Below, in pieces: positions 50,582-62,500 of a stretch of DNA of 64,000 bases; within the stretch, counting starts at the first letter, position 1, and each line of letters starts with the position of its first letter. The stretch comes from Cliona cf. orientalis. Taxonomy: Eukaryota; Porifera; Demospongiae; Clionaida; Clionaidae. The translations under genes and the position numbers were made by a program. Location of the stretch: contig OZ005695.1 of the NCBI GenBank assembly GCA_963930775.1, forward strand, positions 8,990,001 through 9,054,000, written 5' to 3'. The notes beneath the pieces are model-generated. The model did not search any database and was not told the origin of the DNA. It saw only the letters and a program-made list of their open reading frames with translations.

Positions 50582-53500
50582 ATGAGTCTCTTGACTCTAT
50601 CACTACTCGTCCTCTGCTCTCTAAACCAAGCGGCCAGTGAGGTCTATTACATCACAACCAACCCAACTGACCTTTGCCCCATGCAGCCATGTCTAACCCT
50701 CTCCCAGTTTGCTGCTAACTCGAGCCATTATCTCCACTCCAACACCACACTGGTCTTCCTCCCTGGAACACACCACCTCAGCAATGTTGACCTGACACTG
50801 TCACATGTGGACAACTTTGTAATGAAATCTGATAACTCAACAGCACAGATCAGATGTACAAGACACTCAGCTATGCATTTCTATCAATCACAGAGCATTC
50901 ATATCACTAACCTGGAGTTCATTGGATGTGGAGGAAATAAAGTGAGACATGTTGAAGAATTTGTGGTCGAATATACGAAGTTTAAAGGTCAAAAGAATAG
51001 TGGAACAGCCCTAGAGCTAATTAAAACAACAGCACAGATTGTCAACAGCACTTTTCTATCCAATAGAAAAGGATTATACAGACAATGTGTATGCTTATCA
51101 TTTGATTTTTGGTGTAAAAGTGGATCCATTGGTGGTGCAATTATTGCTACCAACAGTAAAATTGATATCAACCAAAGCAGATTTGAAGGTAACGGAGCAG
51201 CAAACTATGGTGGAGCTATATTTGCAGAACAGAACAGCATCATCAGCATGGGTGGTGATGTGTTTGTTAGTAACAGTGCCAGGTGGGGAGGAGTACTGTT
51301 TTCCAGCAGCAGTACTATCACACTAGAAAAAAGTGAATTTCATGATAATAATGCCAGGACCTGGTATAATGGAGGAGTACTGGCTTCCGACAGCAGCACT
51401 ATCAAAATAGAAGCAAGTGAATTTTATGATAACAGTGCCAACTGTGGAGGAGTACTGGATTCCACCAGCAGTACTATCACAATAGAAGAAAGTAAATTTC
51501 TTGATAACAATGCCGGTGATGGAGGAGTACTGTATTCTTCCTGGAGTACTATCACAATAAAAGTAAGTGAATTTCATGATAACCGTGCCACCGCGTGGGG
51601 AGGAGTACTGTATTCCTACAGGAGTACTATCGCAATAAAAGAAAGTGAATTTCTTGATAACCATGCCAGTGAAGGAGGAGTACTGTATTCCTCCTACAGT
51701 AGTACTATCACAATAGAAACAAGTGAAATTCATGACAACCATGCCACCGTGTGGGGAGGAGTACTGTATTCCATCTCCAGCATTATCAAAATAGCTAGTA
51801 GTGATTTCACTAATAATATTTCACCGATTGGAGCAATTATTTATGCAAGATATAGATCTATAATTCAACATATATATAGCTTTCTCCTAATCAATAACAA
51901 CACGGCTAATGAATATGCTGTGATATACTTATCTGACTCAGAATTCATTGGACATGACTCAGGAAATTCTACATTCTCCAGCAACTCGGGATCATTAGTG
52001 GCATTCAACAGCAACATCACTTTCACTGGTTATGTTACATTTGTGAATAACACACCATCACAAAATATCTCAGGTGACTTCCATGAAGGAGGTGCAATAA
52101 CTCTATTTCAGAGTAACATATTTTTTGATGGAGAATGCAATCTTGAACACAATTATGCTGAAAATGGTGGAGCAATACATTCTACTGAGAGCAAACTCTA
52201 TGTGAATGGTGATGTAACTATAGCACACAACACAGCCACTGGAAATGGAGGAGGTGTCTACCTCACAACTAGTGAACTAAACTGCCAACAAAAGAGTATC
52301 TTTGTACTTCAAAATAATATTGCATCACATAAAGGGGGAGGACTCCACACTATTAGTTCATCTATCAAGGCAGCTTCATCCAGAGACTTATTATCTTATT
52401 CTCCGAGGCAATACATATCAGAATAAATATCATAGGAAATGCAGCAGAGAGGGGAGGTGGAATATCACTGGAAGCCAATGCTAAACTTTATATCCTGAAG
52501 CATAATGATCAATATAATGATAATGATGATGATGATGACTTCAATACAATAACATTCACTGCTAACAGTGCAGACTATGGTGGAGCAATACATGTGGATG
52601 ATGATACCAACTCTGGTACATGTGCTAGCAGCACAGAGACAGAATGCTTCTTTCAAGTACTTGCTCTCTACAGTCATGAACATCCACATCTCAGTACACA
52701 GAGTATGCACTTCTCACAAAACCATGCAAACATTTCTGGCTCCATTCTCTATGGAGGACTACTAGACAGATGTGCTGTGAGTCCATTTGCTGAAGTTCAT
52801 AGTAAGTACCCACGTGCCTTTAAAGATAGAGGTGATGGAATTGCTTACTTCAAGAATGTGTCCATTCCTGTATATTACACCCATAACTCCAGTTTAGGAG
52901 ATTATATAGAAATTGTGAATGACATAAAATTTAATATCTCAGTATCATCTGATCCTGTTCGAGTGTGCCTTTGCTTCAATACTGATCAAAACAGTGACTG
53001 CCCCCACCAACATTACACTGAGGTTAAAAAGGGACAAACATTCACACTCCCAGTTGTTGCTGTTGATCAGATTGGCCAACCAGTTAGTGCAACCATCCAA
53101 ATCTCCCTCTCCTTCACTGAGAGTGGTCTAGCTGAAGGCCAGTTGGCTAGGAAAATACCTGCTGAGTGTACTAATTTGACATTCAACATTGTTTCACCCC
53201 ATAAATCAGAAAATCTGTCCCTCTATGCCTCAGATGGTCCGTGCAAGGTTGTTGAACTCTCTAGTGCAACAGTAGAAATCAACTTTCTTCCTTGCAGCTG
53301 TCCAATTGGATTACAAGTCTCAGGAATGAACAGCACAAACTGCACATGTGAATGCCACCATAATATCAGTAGATACATGAAATACTGTGACAGCCATAAT
53401 GGATCACTGGTCAAACAGCCTCAAACCAGAGCCTGGATTTCCTACATCAATGACATAGACCTAAGTGGTTATTTAGTCTACCCAAACTATCCTTTTGACT

Positions 53501-55041
53501 ACTGCTTGTCAACTAGTCCACCACTATACCTTAACCAATCAGAGGGAGCTGATGCTCAGTGTGCCTTCAATCGGTCATCTCTGTTGTGTGGATCTTGCCA
53601 ACCTGGTCTCAGCCTCTCTTTTGGTAGTTCACACTGTCTCCCATGTCCTAGCTACTGGCCTGCACTACTCATAGCCATCACCATAGCTGCAATTCTAGCT
53701 GGTATAGCACTGGTGGCTTTACTTCTCATACTCAATATGACTGTCGCAGGTGGAACTCTAAATGGACTGATCTTTTATGCCAATGTTGTACATGCAAACG
53801 AGAGCATTCTACTTCCATTTCAAATGAGAAACTTCATTACCGTGTTCATATCATGGCTGAACTTAGACCTTGGAATTGATACCTGCTACTTTCCAGAAAT
53901 GGACGCTTACATCAAAACGTGGCTATTGTTAGCTTTCCCTGCCTACATCATTCTTCTCGTGGTTTTAGTCATCATTATCAGTTCCTATTCTACTAAATTT
54001 TCAAACCTCATTGGAAAGAAGGATCCAGTGGCAACTCTGGCTACACTGATTCTGCTTTCCTATGCTAAGCTTCTTGAAATCTTCTTTAAGTCTCTATCAG
54101 TTGGCATTCTTGAGTATCCTGATGGCTCTAGTGAAATGCTGTGGCTCCCTGATGCAACTGTCAAATATCTCTCTGGAAAGCACATTCCTCTATTCATTGC
54201 AGCTGTTCTCATTCTCCTGGTTGGTCTGGTCTACACTGCTCTTCTCTTCTCCTGGCAGTGGCTCCTCTACCTTCCAAGGTGGAGAGTTTTCAAGTGGACA
54301 AGGAATCCAAAGATACAAACATTCATTGAAACCTACCACAAGCCTTACACTTCCAAGCATCGCTACTGGACTGGACTGCTGCTGATTGTTCGTGTCGTCT
54401 TATATCTCGTAGCTGCCACAAATGTTTCCAATGACCCTGCTATTGCTCTCACAGCTATCAGTTTTACTGTGTGTTGCATTTTTGCTCTAAAGCAGTTCTT
54501 TGGCAGCAGACTGTACAGGAAATGGCCAGTGGATGTACTTGAGACATTTTTCTATTTGAATATCCTCTCCTTTGTAATTTTCACCTGGTATTCTCTTGAT
54601 AAACCTCGGAAAGCAGCTGCCTACACTTCAGTCATCATCACATTCATTGCATTGCTACTCATTATCCTCTACCATGTCTACACATACACCTCAGTCTTCT
54701 CAAAGATTCATAAGATAAAGCTTGGTGGAATGATTGACAGACTATTCTCTGATACTGATCCAAAACCAAAACCTGAACGTCACTGGAGCCCACCACCTGA
54801 TGATGATATTCACCAATTTTATGAATTCTTGGACGAGATTGACCGCCCTGTTAACACTCAGGACTATAAAGTGCCAATCAAGCAGCAAGAGCCAGTGAAG
54901 CCCACCCAGTCTGTGGTGGAGGTGCACCAACCCCGTAACCTTGCAGCACCAGATCCTGAAGAAGTGGCCAACTCACTACACATACCTGGTGCTGCAGAGG
55001 CAGCCCAAGTCAAAGAGAAGGAAGCAGTTAGCCAAGTCTAA
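50582..55041 (+). CDS. Receptor-like gene B: beta-helix repeat ectodomain plus multi-span membrane domain (one frame break)
   Basis: This is a paralogue of gene A with the same order: signal peptide (LLTLSLLVLCSLNQAASE), conserved N-domain, about seven STITIE.SEF.DN..GGVL coils (51283-51790), further GG-A/G-I coils, Cys-rich stalk, hydrophobic block (about 53640-54690) and tail ending AVSQV. The first frame is open from 50582 to 52426, and the second continues to 55041. The break is a 10-nt deletion at about 52418, where A and C have ACTGGTGCAAG-type sequence; the downstream frame resumes at 52420. The coil region differs strongly from A. The Cys-rich stalk is almost identical to A, and the membrane block is almost identical to gene C. 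An Asp-rich insertion replaces the A linker before the helix end. Function is unknown; surface recognition is inferred. Confidence 0.75.
51283..51790 (+). repeat. Coding minisatellite of gene B
   Basis: Six to seven tandem units of about 72-84 bp share GGAGGAGTACTG and AGTACTATCACAATAGAA. They encode coils whose second halves vary (NNARTWYN, NSAN, NNAGD, NRATAW, NHASE, NHATVW). Confidence 0.85.
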
Positions 55042-56279
55042 CGTAAGCCTTGAGTGAAATGTTGAAACTTTTGAGTTTACATCGAACTAAATAGAAACAG
55101 AACAATAGATTGCTTAATACTATATTATAGTGTGCTTGTTTTCTGCATGATAATGTTATAAAAAAAGTTTTGTAATAGGCCTTCTTGAGTTGTGTACAAG
55201 CAGGACAACATCATGTAGCTAGTAGTGCTTCATGTGATGTGATAGTAGAACTTGTTTTTGCCTTATTTGCTTTTTCTGAAGTAGGTGCATGGCCTCTATA
55301 GGCAGACGTTCAATGTCAGGACTTAATATTACTTGTGTTACTCACTGAGTTTTTGTTTCATTTAGTAAGTTGCAACTAATTGTCCTGCATTTTGATTAAG
55401 AATTTCAAGAGATCTGTACAAGATCAGAAGAAGTACAGCATATCTTAGCTCATAACTACACTGCTCCAGTTTTGCCACAATTAGCAGGATGCATTATTAT
55501 TATTGTTTATCCACTACAATGTATGAAAGATGCACATGTTCATGATGATGTGTGTATCTGATTGGGAAAGTCTTAACTAGTGGTGTAGATTACATGCAGT
55601 ATTTATTATGAGTTGGCTTAGGATACTTGAAAAGATGGCGACCCTGTACCATATTATTATATCTCTCTAGGAAGTACACATTGCTATGATTGTTCATATA
55701 GGACAGTAATATAATACGCTGGGTATCATATACCTAATAATGTTCTATGCAGTAATAGATGTGAAACTCGTTTCTACTATATAAATAAGAGTCCTGGACT
55801 GCTCTCTGAGCTTCATCAGCATACGGTGGGTGCAGCGGTGCACGTGTGGTAAAGATAATCAATGTGGCCAAATCTCTACACCTTCATTCACACACCACAA
55901 ATGCAATCATGACAGTGGACTAGGTAGGAGCCAGGCCGGTGGGTATGAAGTGCATTATCATGAATCTTTTGATCATAATGATGAGCACAACAAGACTTAG
56001 TACCTCCCAAAAAAAGCACCCCCATCCCCAGAACTCATAGTGACTGTGTATGTGTGCATGTGTATGAAATTATTATTGTGTGTATACAAGTTTGCTTGTG
56101 TGTGTATGCTAATCATATTATTCTGTGTATGTGTACAAGTTTCAGTGTGTGTTGCACATAATATTAAGACTTAGTAATAATATGCATAATAATTATCATT
56201 ATGTGTGAGCTGCCAGGCATTAAATTTTGTGAATGGAAAAAAGATGTATAATATATCATTATGTGTGCATGTGTGTGAC

Positions 56280-56281
<2 letters not shown>

Positions 56282-56339
<58 letters not shown>
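56282..56339. repeat. (GT)29 microsatellite
   Basis: This is an uninterrupted GT tract of about 58 bp. It creates spurious Cys-Val open frames and should be highly polymorphic. Confidence 0.95.
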
Positions 56340-56340
<1 letters not shown>

Positions 56341-56515
56341 CAGGCATCTAACTTCTGTGAATGGAAAAAGATGGAGGAGAGTGATATTTATAATTTCATG
56401 GATGGTTGTAAACTTTACACAGATACACAATAACTACATATATACCCTCTCTAGACAATCTAATCCTATGCATTTGCACAATTGCATGTACAGCAAAGCA
56501 TAATAATTATTAAAG

Positions 56516-56653
56516 AAATCCCCAGTGGTTAGGCTTCTGTGGCAGCCCATCTGACTCCTAGCCCACTACCTTGGTGCACACAGGAAAAAACAAGGAATGA
56601 GTTCTCATAGTTTCAAACCACCTCTGTAGTGGAGACTCAACCACTGGGGATTT
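56516..56653. mobile_element. 138-bp MITE with 15-bp inverted repeats
   Basis: AAATCCCCAGTGGTT at the left end and its exact reverse complement at the right bound a short non-coding interior. The flanks are AT-rich, so the target duplication is unclear. Confidence 0.75.
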
Positions 56654-56689
56654 TAATTATGTTCAGCTGATGTTTTTAAGCTGCTGCTG

Positions 56690-56790
56690 GTTAATCAATG
56701 TTTTAATTTTGGTGTTTGTTTCAGCTTGGGTTGTTGTGTAGTCTGTCCAAAACCGTTTGAGAAAAAAATATCGACGTTGATATAAGTTAT
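56690..56790 (+). pseudogene. SNX29 3' UTR relic
   Basis: CTGCTGCTGGTTAAT..ATGTTTTAATTTTGGTG..TTGTTTCAGCTTGGGTT matches the sequence just after the SNX29 stop codon (about 35632-35740). It lies directly after the 138-bp MITE, with no exon sequence left. Confidence 0.7.
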
Positions 56791-56881
56791 GTGACCTATA
56801 CTAGCTATAGATTTAGTGCATGCTATACACAAAAGCTACTACATGTATTGCATAGCAGAGGAATCCTATATTATATCTTGT

Positions 56882-58068
56882 ATAGGTACAAATTTCACTC
56901 ATTCTTGGAAATTTAGAAATTAAGATGGTCATGTGGGGTAGCCATGATTACATAATTTATTGTGAGTTGCATATTATATTGTACATGCATCCCATATAGG
57001 TACAAATTTCACTCCATTAAGATAGTCAGGTGGGGTAATTGCATATTGTGATTTGCATAATAATTATTATAGTACACCATGCATCCTATCTATATTCCCT
57101 GCATACCATTGTATGGTCACAGTTCTATAGTGAATTCGCTTGTACTACAAATTACTTTATTGCCTACATAGAATCTGACAGTTTTAGCTCATCCTCATCA
57201 ATCTCCAATAATAATAGCACTAATCTGTCTGATATTATGATGGTATAAATCAAAGGAAAGCACCAAAAAACAGAGTAGTATCTTTATATTTCTGTTTGAC
57301 TTTTATATTCGTAAGTATTTGGGGGAGGGGGGGCAATGTGTATCACTGGTAGGATCGGTGGCATGGCATTGATATTGTGTGTTTGTGTACATTAATTAAT
57401 ATATGTGTGCATCAGTGCTAGCACTGCAGAGAGTAAGAGATGAAGGGAAAAAGGATGATCTAGATGCATCAATGTCTCGACAACATTAATGAATGATCAA
57501 TGTCTGTTTGGCTAGTCAATGATCCCTGCTATAACGATACCGGTATGCATACATATCCACACTCTGGATGTCTAATTAAATAGATAGATCATTTCATAAT
57601 AACAATCAGCTACAGAATAGTTAGAATTTATTTAAATCAATGATCCTATATCCTTCCTGTGAGAAATGGCATGGAAAGAGGCCACTGATTATTATACCTG
57701 TCATCTCACCCATCCCCAAATCGCACATACAGTGGACTCTTAGCTGCTGCTGGTGGTGGTTGATGTTTATCTATTTCAGTTTGTGTTTGTATAGTTTATT
57801 AGATTCTCATGTGGATTGGTGCCAGTTATCTAAGTTTGAATAATAAAGGTCACAACCATGCATGAAAACATTCCCTTACTCTTGTTCCATCTTCCTCCAT
57901 TCATCCTCCACACAGACGCATGCAGGCAGCTCACATACACACATATCATGCAGTATGCAAATTAAATTAATCTGTGCAGAGGAATCCTATATAATTATAC
58001 CTATCTTGTATAGGTACAAATTTCACTCCATTAAGATGGTAAGGTGGGGTAATTGCATAATACACCAT
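56882..58068. repeat. Three copies of a roughly 60-bp block
   Basis: TATAGGTACAAATTTCACTC followed by CATTAAGAT(G/A)GT and GGTGGGGTAATTGCATA occurs near 56882-56958, 56993-57053 and 58008-58068 in the same orientation. These are local duplications of unknown role. Confidence 0.75.
57700..57850 (+). pseudogene. SNX29 exon 12 relic (third copy)
   Basis: CATCCCCAAATCGCACATAC and the following stop region, plus decayed 3' UTR, match SNX29 exon 12 and the copy at 48236-48302. The 5' half of the exon is gone and a base is inserted before the stop (ACTCTTAG). Confidence 0.75.
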
Positions 58069-59344
58069 GCATCCTGTAATGGCTTAGTGTATGAGGTCAA
58101 GCTTGTTGGTAGGCCGCAGGATACACCCAACTAACCTTTGGATACAGAAGCTATAGATGTCTGTAAAATTTAGCAGTCTGGCGCCAGTGTTGCTATCCAA
58201 AAATATTAGATCAAGAAACTTGTGAAGCTCTTAACTGACTCAAAATAATTGTGGTTGATAGGAACTTACTTACTTCCTTGTTAGCTAGCACTACCTAGTA
58301 CCATGCAATCATGAATTTCCTGGAATCATAACCCAACATCTAATTAACCAAGAAATTCACTTCCTGGAAGGGGCAATGTTATTATGAATTAAGCTAACAG
58401 AAGCTAGATGTCTGCATGTAAGATTTAGCAGTCCAGTCAGTATTGCTATAATATTATTATTTATATAGTGTTTATCAGTGTAATTGAATACGCACAGCTC
58501 CACCAGAATAGTGGCATCAGCCCTCAGTGGTTAGTATTAAATCTTTAGCACATCTGCACAATAATTGTAGCACTAAAAGAGTACGTACCTCAAAACAATG
58601 ATACAGCTCCTCTTCATACTGAACAACCCTGACTTGACTCGCAACCTCAGTGTGTGATATCAACCATCAACATTAATTTTATATGCATCATTTGCACCGA
58701 GCATTTAATAGCACTTCATTCAATATTGAAGAAATTTGCCAACGATAATGACTGCCCTTAATTAAGACATTATATATGAGACATACTGGCAATAAACTAT
58801 GAATCTATGATTTAACTACTTGAATTGTTACCTAAAATTAATGTCACTGATTTGTATGTGGTGTGAGTGTATGAGTGCCTTATGTGTACCACTGTATGGG
58901 TTGTGTCAAGAGTAAGTGCACTGGAACCCTTAATTCTATAGCTATTAGGGCACCTTGAGACAGCTTAAAGCGTCCTGATCATAGAAGGTGTCATCATTTT
59001 GGGGATAATTTTGTAAGCTGGGACCTTGCTTGCTTGGTGTCCTCATTTCAGGGGTATCCTTAGAGGGGTTCCACTGTAACTCAGATCTATACTCTTGATT
59101 GTGTGTACTGAGATATAATATTGAGGAAGCTACCTATACTCCCTGCCCATTGTATGATCACCTGATTTCTAGTGAATTCTCCGAGTACTACAAATACATT
59201 AAATCTGTCTGGTATGGTGGTATAGATCAAAGGAAAGCACAACAATTTCCGAGAAAGGGAGTAGTGGCTTTTATATTTGGCTATAAGCCAAGAACTCCTT
59301 CCTGCTCCAGTATCCCCTTCACTGCACACTATAGCCACAGTGCC

Positions 59345-59351
59345 TATAAAA
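59345..59351 (+). promoter_or_regulatory. Candidate TATA box of gene C
   Basis: TATAAAA in CCTATAAAAGGCAG lies 205 bp upstream of the gene C start codon. The surrounding sequence is unrelated to the promoters of genes A and B. Confidence 0.5.
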
Positions 59352-59549
59352 GGCAGTAGAGTGGATAGTCAGTCAGCAAAAAAAAATACAGAAACGCCAG
59401 CTGCTTATAATTATCTCTCAAAATCTGCTGTCATATATAGCAGTTCAGCATTTATCTTGGAACTTTTCCAGGCCTGACTAGCTATATCCAGCTCCAAGAC
59501 AAAAAAAGGTTGCACTATTAAAGTGCTGCACTTGAGACTGTAAGGCGGC

Positions 59550-62500
59550 ATGACTCACCTTAGTCTCCTGACTCTATCACTCGTCCTCTGCTCTCTAAAC
59601 CAAGCAGCCAGTGAGGTCTATTACATCATAACCAATTCAACTGACCAGTGCACTGTGCAGCCATGTCTAATCCTCTCCCAGTTTGCTGCTAACTTGAGCC
59701 ATTCTCTCCACTCCAACACCACACTGGTCTTCCTCCCTGGAACACACCACCTCAGCAATGTCAACCTAACATTGTCAAATGTGGACAATTTTGTAATGAA
59801 GTCTGAGAACTCAACAGCACAAATCAAATGCACAAGTGACTCAAGTATGCAATTCTATCAATCACAGAACATTCACATCACTAACCTGGAGTTCACTGGA
59901 TGTGGAGGAAATCAAGTGAGACATGTTGAAGAATTTGTGGTTGAAGATACAAAGTTTAAAGGTCAAGAGAATAGTGGAACAGCCCTAGAGCTAATTGAAA
60001 CAACAGCACAGATTGTCAACAGCACTTTTCTATCCAATAGAAAAGGATCATTCAGAGAATGTCCTATATTTTTCCCTGAGTATGGGTGTTTATTTGATGG
60101 ATTCATTGGTGGTGCAATTATTGCTACCAACAGTGCAGTTGAGATCAACCAAAGCAGATTTGAAGATAATGAAGCAGACATTGGTGGAGCTATATTTGCA
60201 GAACAGGGCAGCATCATTAACATGAGTGGTAATGTATTTAATAGTAACAATGCCGATGAGAGTGGAGGAGTACTGTATTCCAACAGCAGTACTATCACAA
60301 TAGAAGCAAGTGGATTTCATGATAACGATGCCTTCGATGGAGGAGTACTGAATTCCATCAGCAATACTATCACAATAGAAGCAAGTGAATTTCAAGATAA
60401 CAATGCCGGCCATGGAGGAGTACTGGATTCCATCAGCAGTACTATCACAATAGAAGGAAGTGGATTTCACGATAACAATGCCGACCAGGGAGGAGTACTG
60501 GCTTCCGGCAGCGGTACTATCACGATAGAAGCAAGTGAATTTCAAGGTAACAATGCCGGCACTGGAGGAGTACTGTATTCCTGGAGCAGTACTATCACAA
60601 TAGAAGCAAGTGAATTTCAAGATAACAATGCCGGCATTGGAGGAGTACTGGATTCCATCAGCAGTACTATCACAATAGAAGGAAGTGGATTTCATGATAA
60701 CTATGCCACTGGGTGGGGAGGAGTACTGTATTCCAAGAATGATACTATCACAATAGGATTTCGTGGTAACAGTGCCACTGATAGAGGAGGAGTACTGTAT
60801 TTTGACTCCAGCATTATCACAATAGCTGGTAGTAACTTCACTAATAATGTTTCACCGATTGGAGCTATTATTTTGCAATATACAGATCTATGATTCAGCA
60901 TATACATAGCTTTCTCCTAGTTGATAACAACAAGGCTGATAGGTACGCTGTGATATACTTATCTGACTCAAAATTTTTTGGAAATGACTCAGGAAATGCT
61001 ACATTCTCCAACAACTTGGGATCATTAGTGGCATTCAACAGCAACATCACTTTCACTGGTTATGCTACATTTGTAAATAACACACCATCACAAACTGTCT
61101 CAGGTGACTTCCAAGAAGGAGGTGCAATAACTCTATTTCAGAGCAATGTATTTTTTGATGGAGTATATAACCATGCTGAAAATGGTGGAGCAATACATTC
61201 CACTGAGAGCAAGCTCTATGTGAATGGTGATGTAACTATAGCACATAACACAGCCACTGGAAATGGAGGAGGTGTCTACCTCTCAACTAGCGAACTAAAC
61301 TGCCAACAAGAGAGTACCCTTATATTATTGAATAATATTGTATCACACAAAGGAGGAGGACTCCACGCCATTAGCTCATCTATCAAGGCAGTTTCATTCA
61401 ATAGTGGATTTCGTCAATACATATACACTGGTGCAAGAATAAACATCACAGGAAATGCAGCAGAGAGGGGAGGTGGATTATCACTGGAAGCTAATGCAAA
61501 ATTTTATATTCTGAAGTATGAACACTATAATGATGATGATAATGACTTTAATACAGCAACATTCACTGCCAACAGTACAGACTACGGTGGAGCAATACAT
61601 GTGGATGATGACACCAACTCTGGTACATGTGCGAGCAACATAGAGACAGAATGCTTCTTTCAAGTACTTGCTCTCTATAGTGTTGAAAATGAATATCGCA
61701 GGACATGTATCAGGACACAGAGTATGCACTTCTCACAAAACAATGCTAACATTTCTGGCTCCACTCTCTATGGAGGACTACTAGACAGATGTGCTGTGAG
61801 TCCATTTGCTGAAGTTCACAATAAGTACCCACGGGACTTCAACAGAGGTGATGGGATTGCTTACTTTAAGAATGTGTCCACTTTTACATATTACTATGAC
61901 TACTATGACTACTATGATCGTACTAGAGAAATTATTTCGTCTGATCCAGTTCGAATGTGCCTTTGCTTTAATGATGATCAAAACAATGACTGCACCCACC
62001 AACATTACACTGAGGTTAAAAAGGGACAAACATTTACACTCCCAGTTGTTGCTGTTGATCAGGTTAGCCAACCAGTTAATGCAACCATCCAAACCTCCCT
62101 CCACTTCACAGAGAGTGGTCAAGCTGAAGGCCAGCTGGCTAGGGAAATACCTGCTGAGTGTACTGATTTGACATTCAACATTGTTTCACCACATAAATCG
62201 GAAAAATTGTCCCTCTATGCCTCAGATGGTCCATGCAAGGATGCTGAACTCTCTAGTGCAAAAGTAGAAATCCACTTCCTCCCTTGCAGCTGTCCAATTG
62301 GATTACAAGTCTCAGAAATGAACAGCATAAACTGTACATGTGAATGCCACAGTGATATCAGTCAATACATGGAACACTGTGACAGCCACACTGGACTATT
62401 AACCAAACAGCCTCAAACCAGAGCCTGGATTTCCTACATCAATGAAACAGACCTAACTGGTTATTTAGTCTTCTCCAACTGTCCTTTTGACTACTGCTTA

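Larger units (their letters stand above)
55042..59549. other. Spacer between genes B and C
   Basis: This 4.5-kb stretch has no intact gene. It begins with 600 bp homologous to the DNA after gene A, then microsatellites, a MITE, SNX29 3'-end relics and a thrice-repeated block. A segment at about 57090-57265 is repeated in diverged form at about 59135-59250 (shared ATAGATCAAAGGAAAGCAC-type sequence). It ends with the gene C promoter. Confidence 0.65.

Noticed and set aside
60090..60695. 201-residue open frame on the minus strand of gene C, with similar ones opposite genes A and B (39905-40417, 51323-51742)
   Set aside because: They mirror the coding minisatellite: a 75-bp unit open on one strand is open on the other too. 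They have no start context, domain or conservation of their own.
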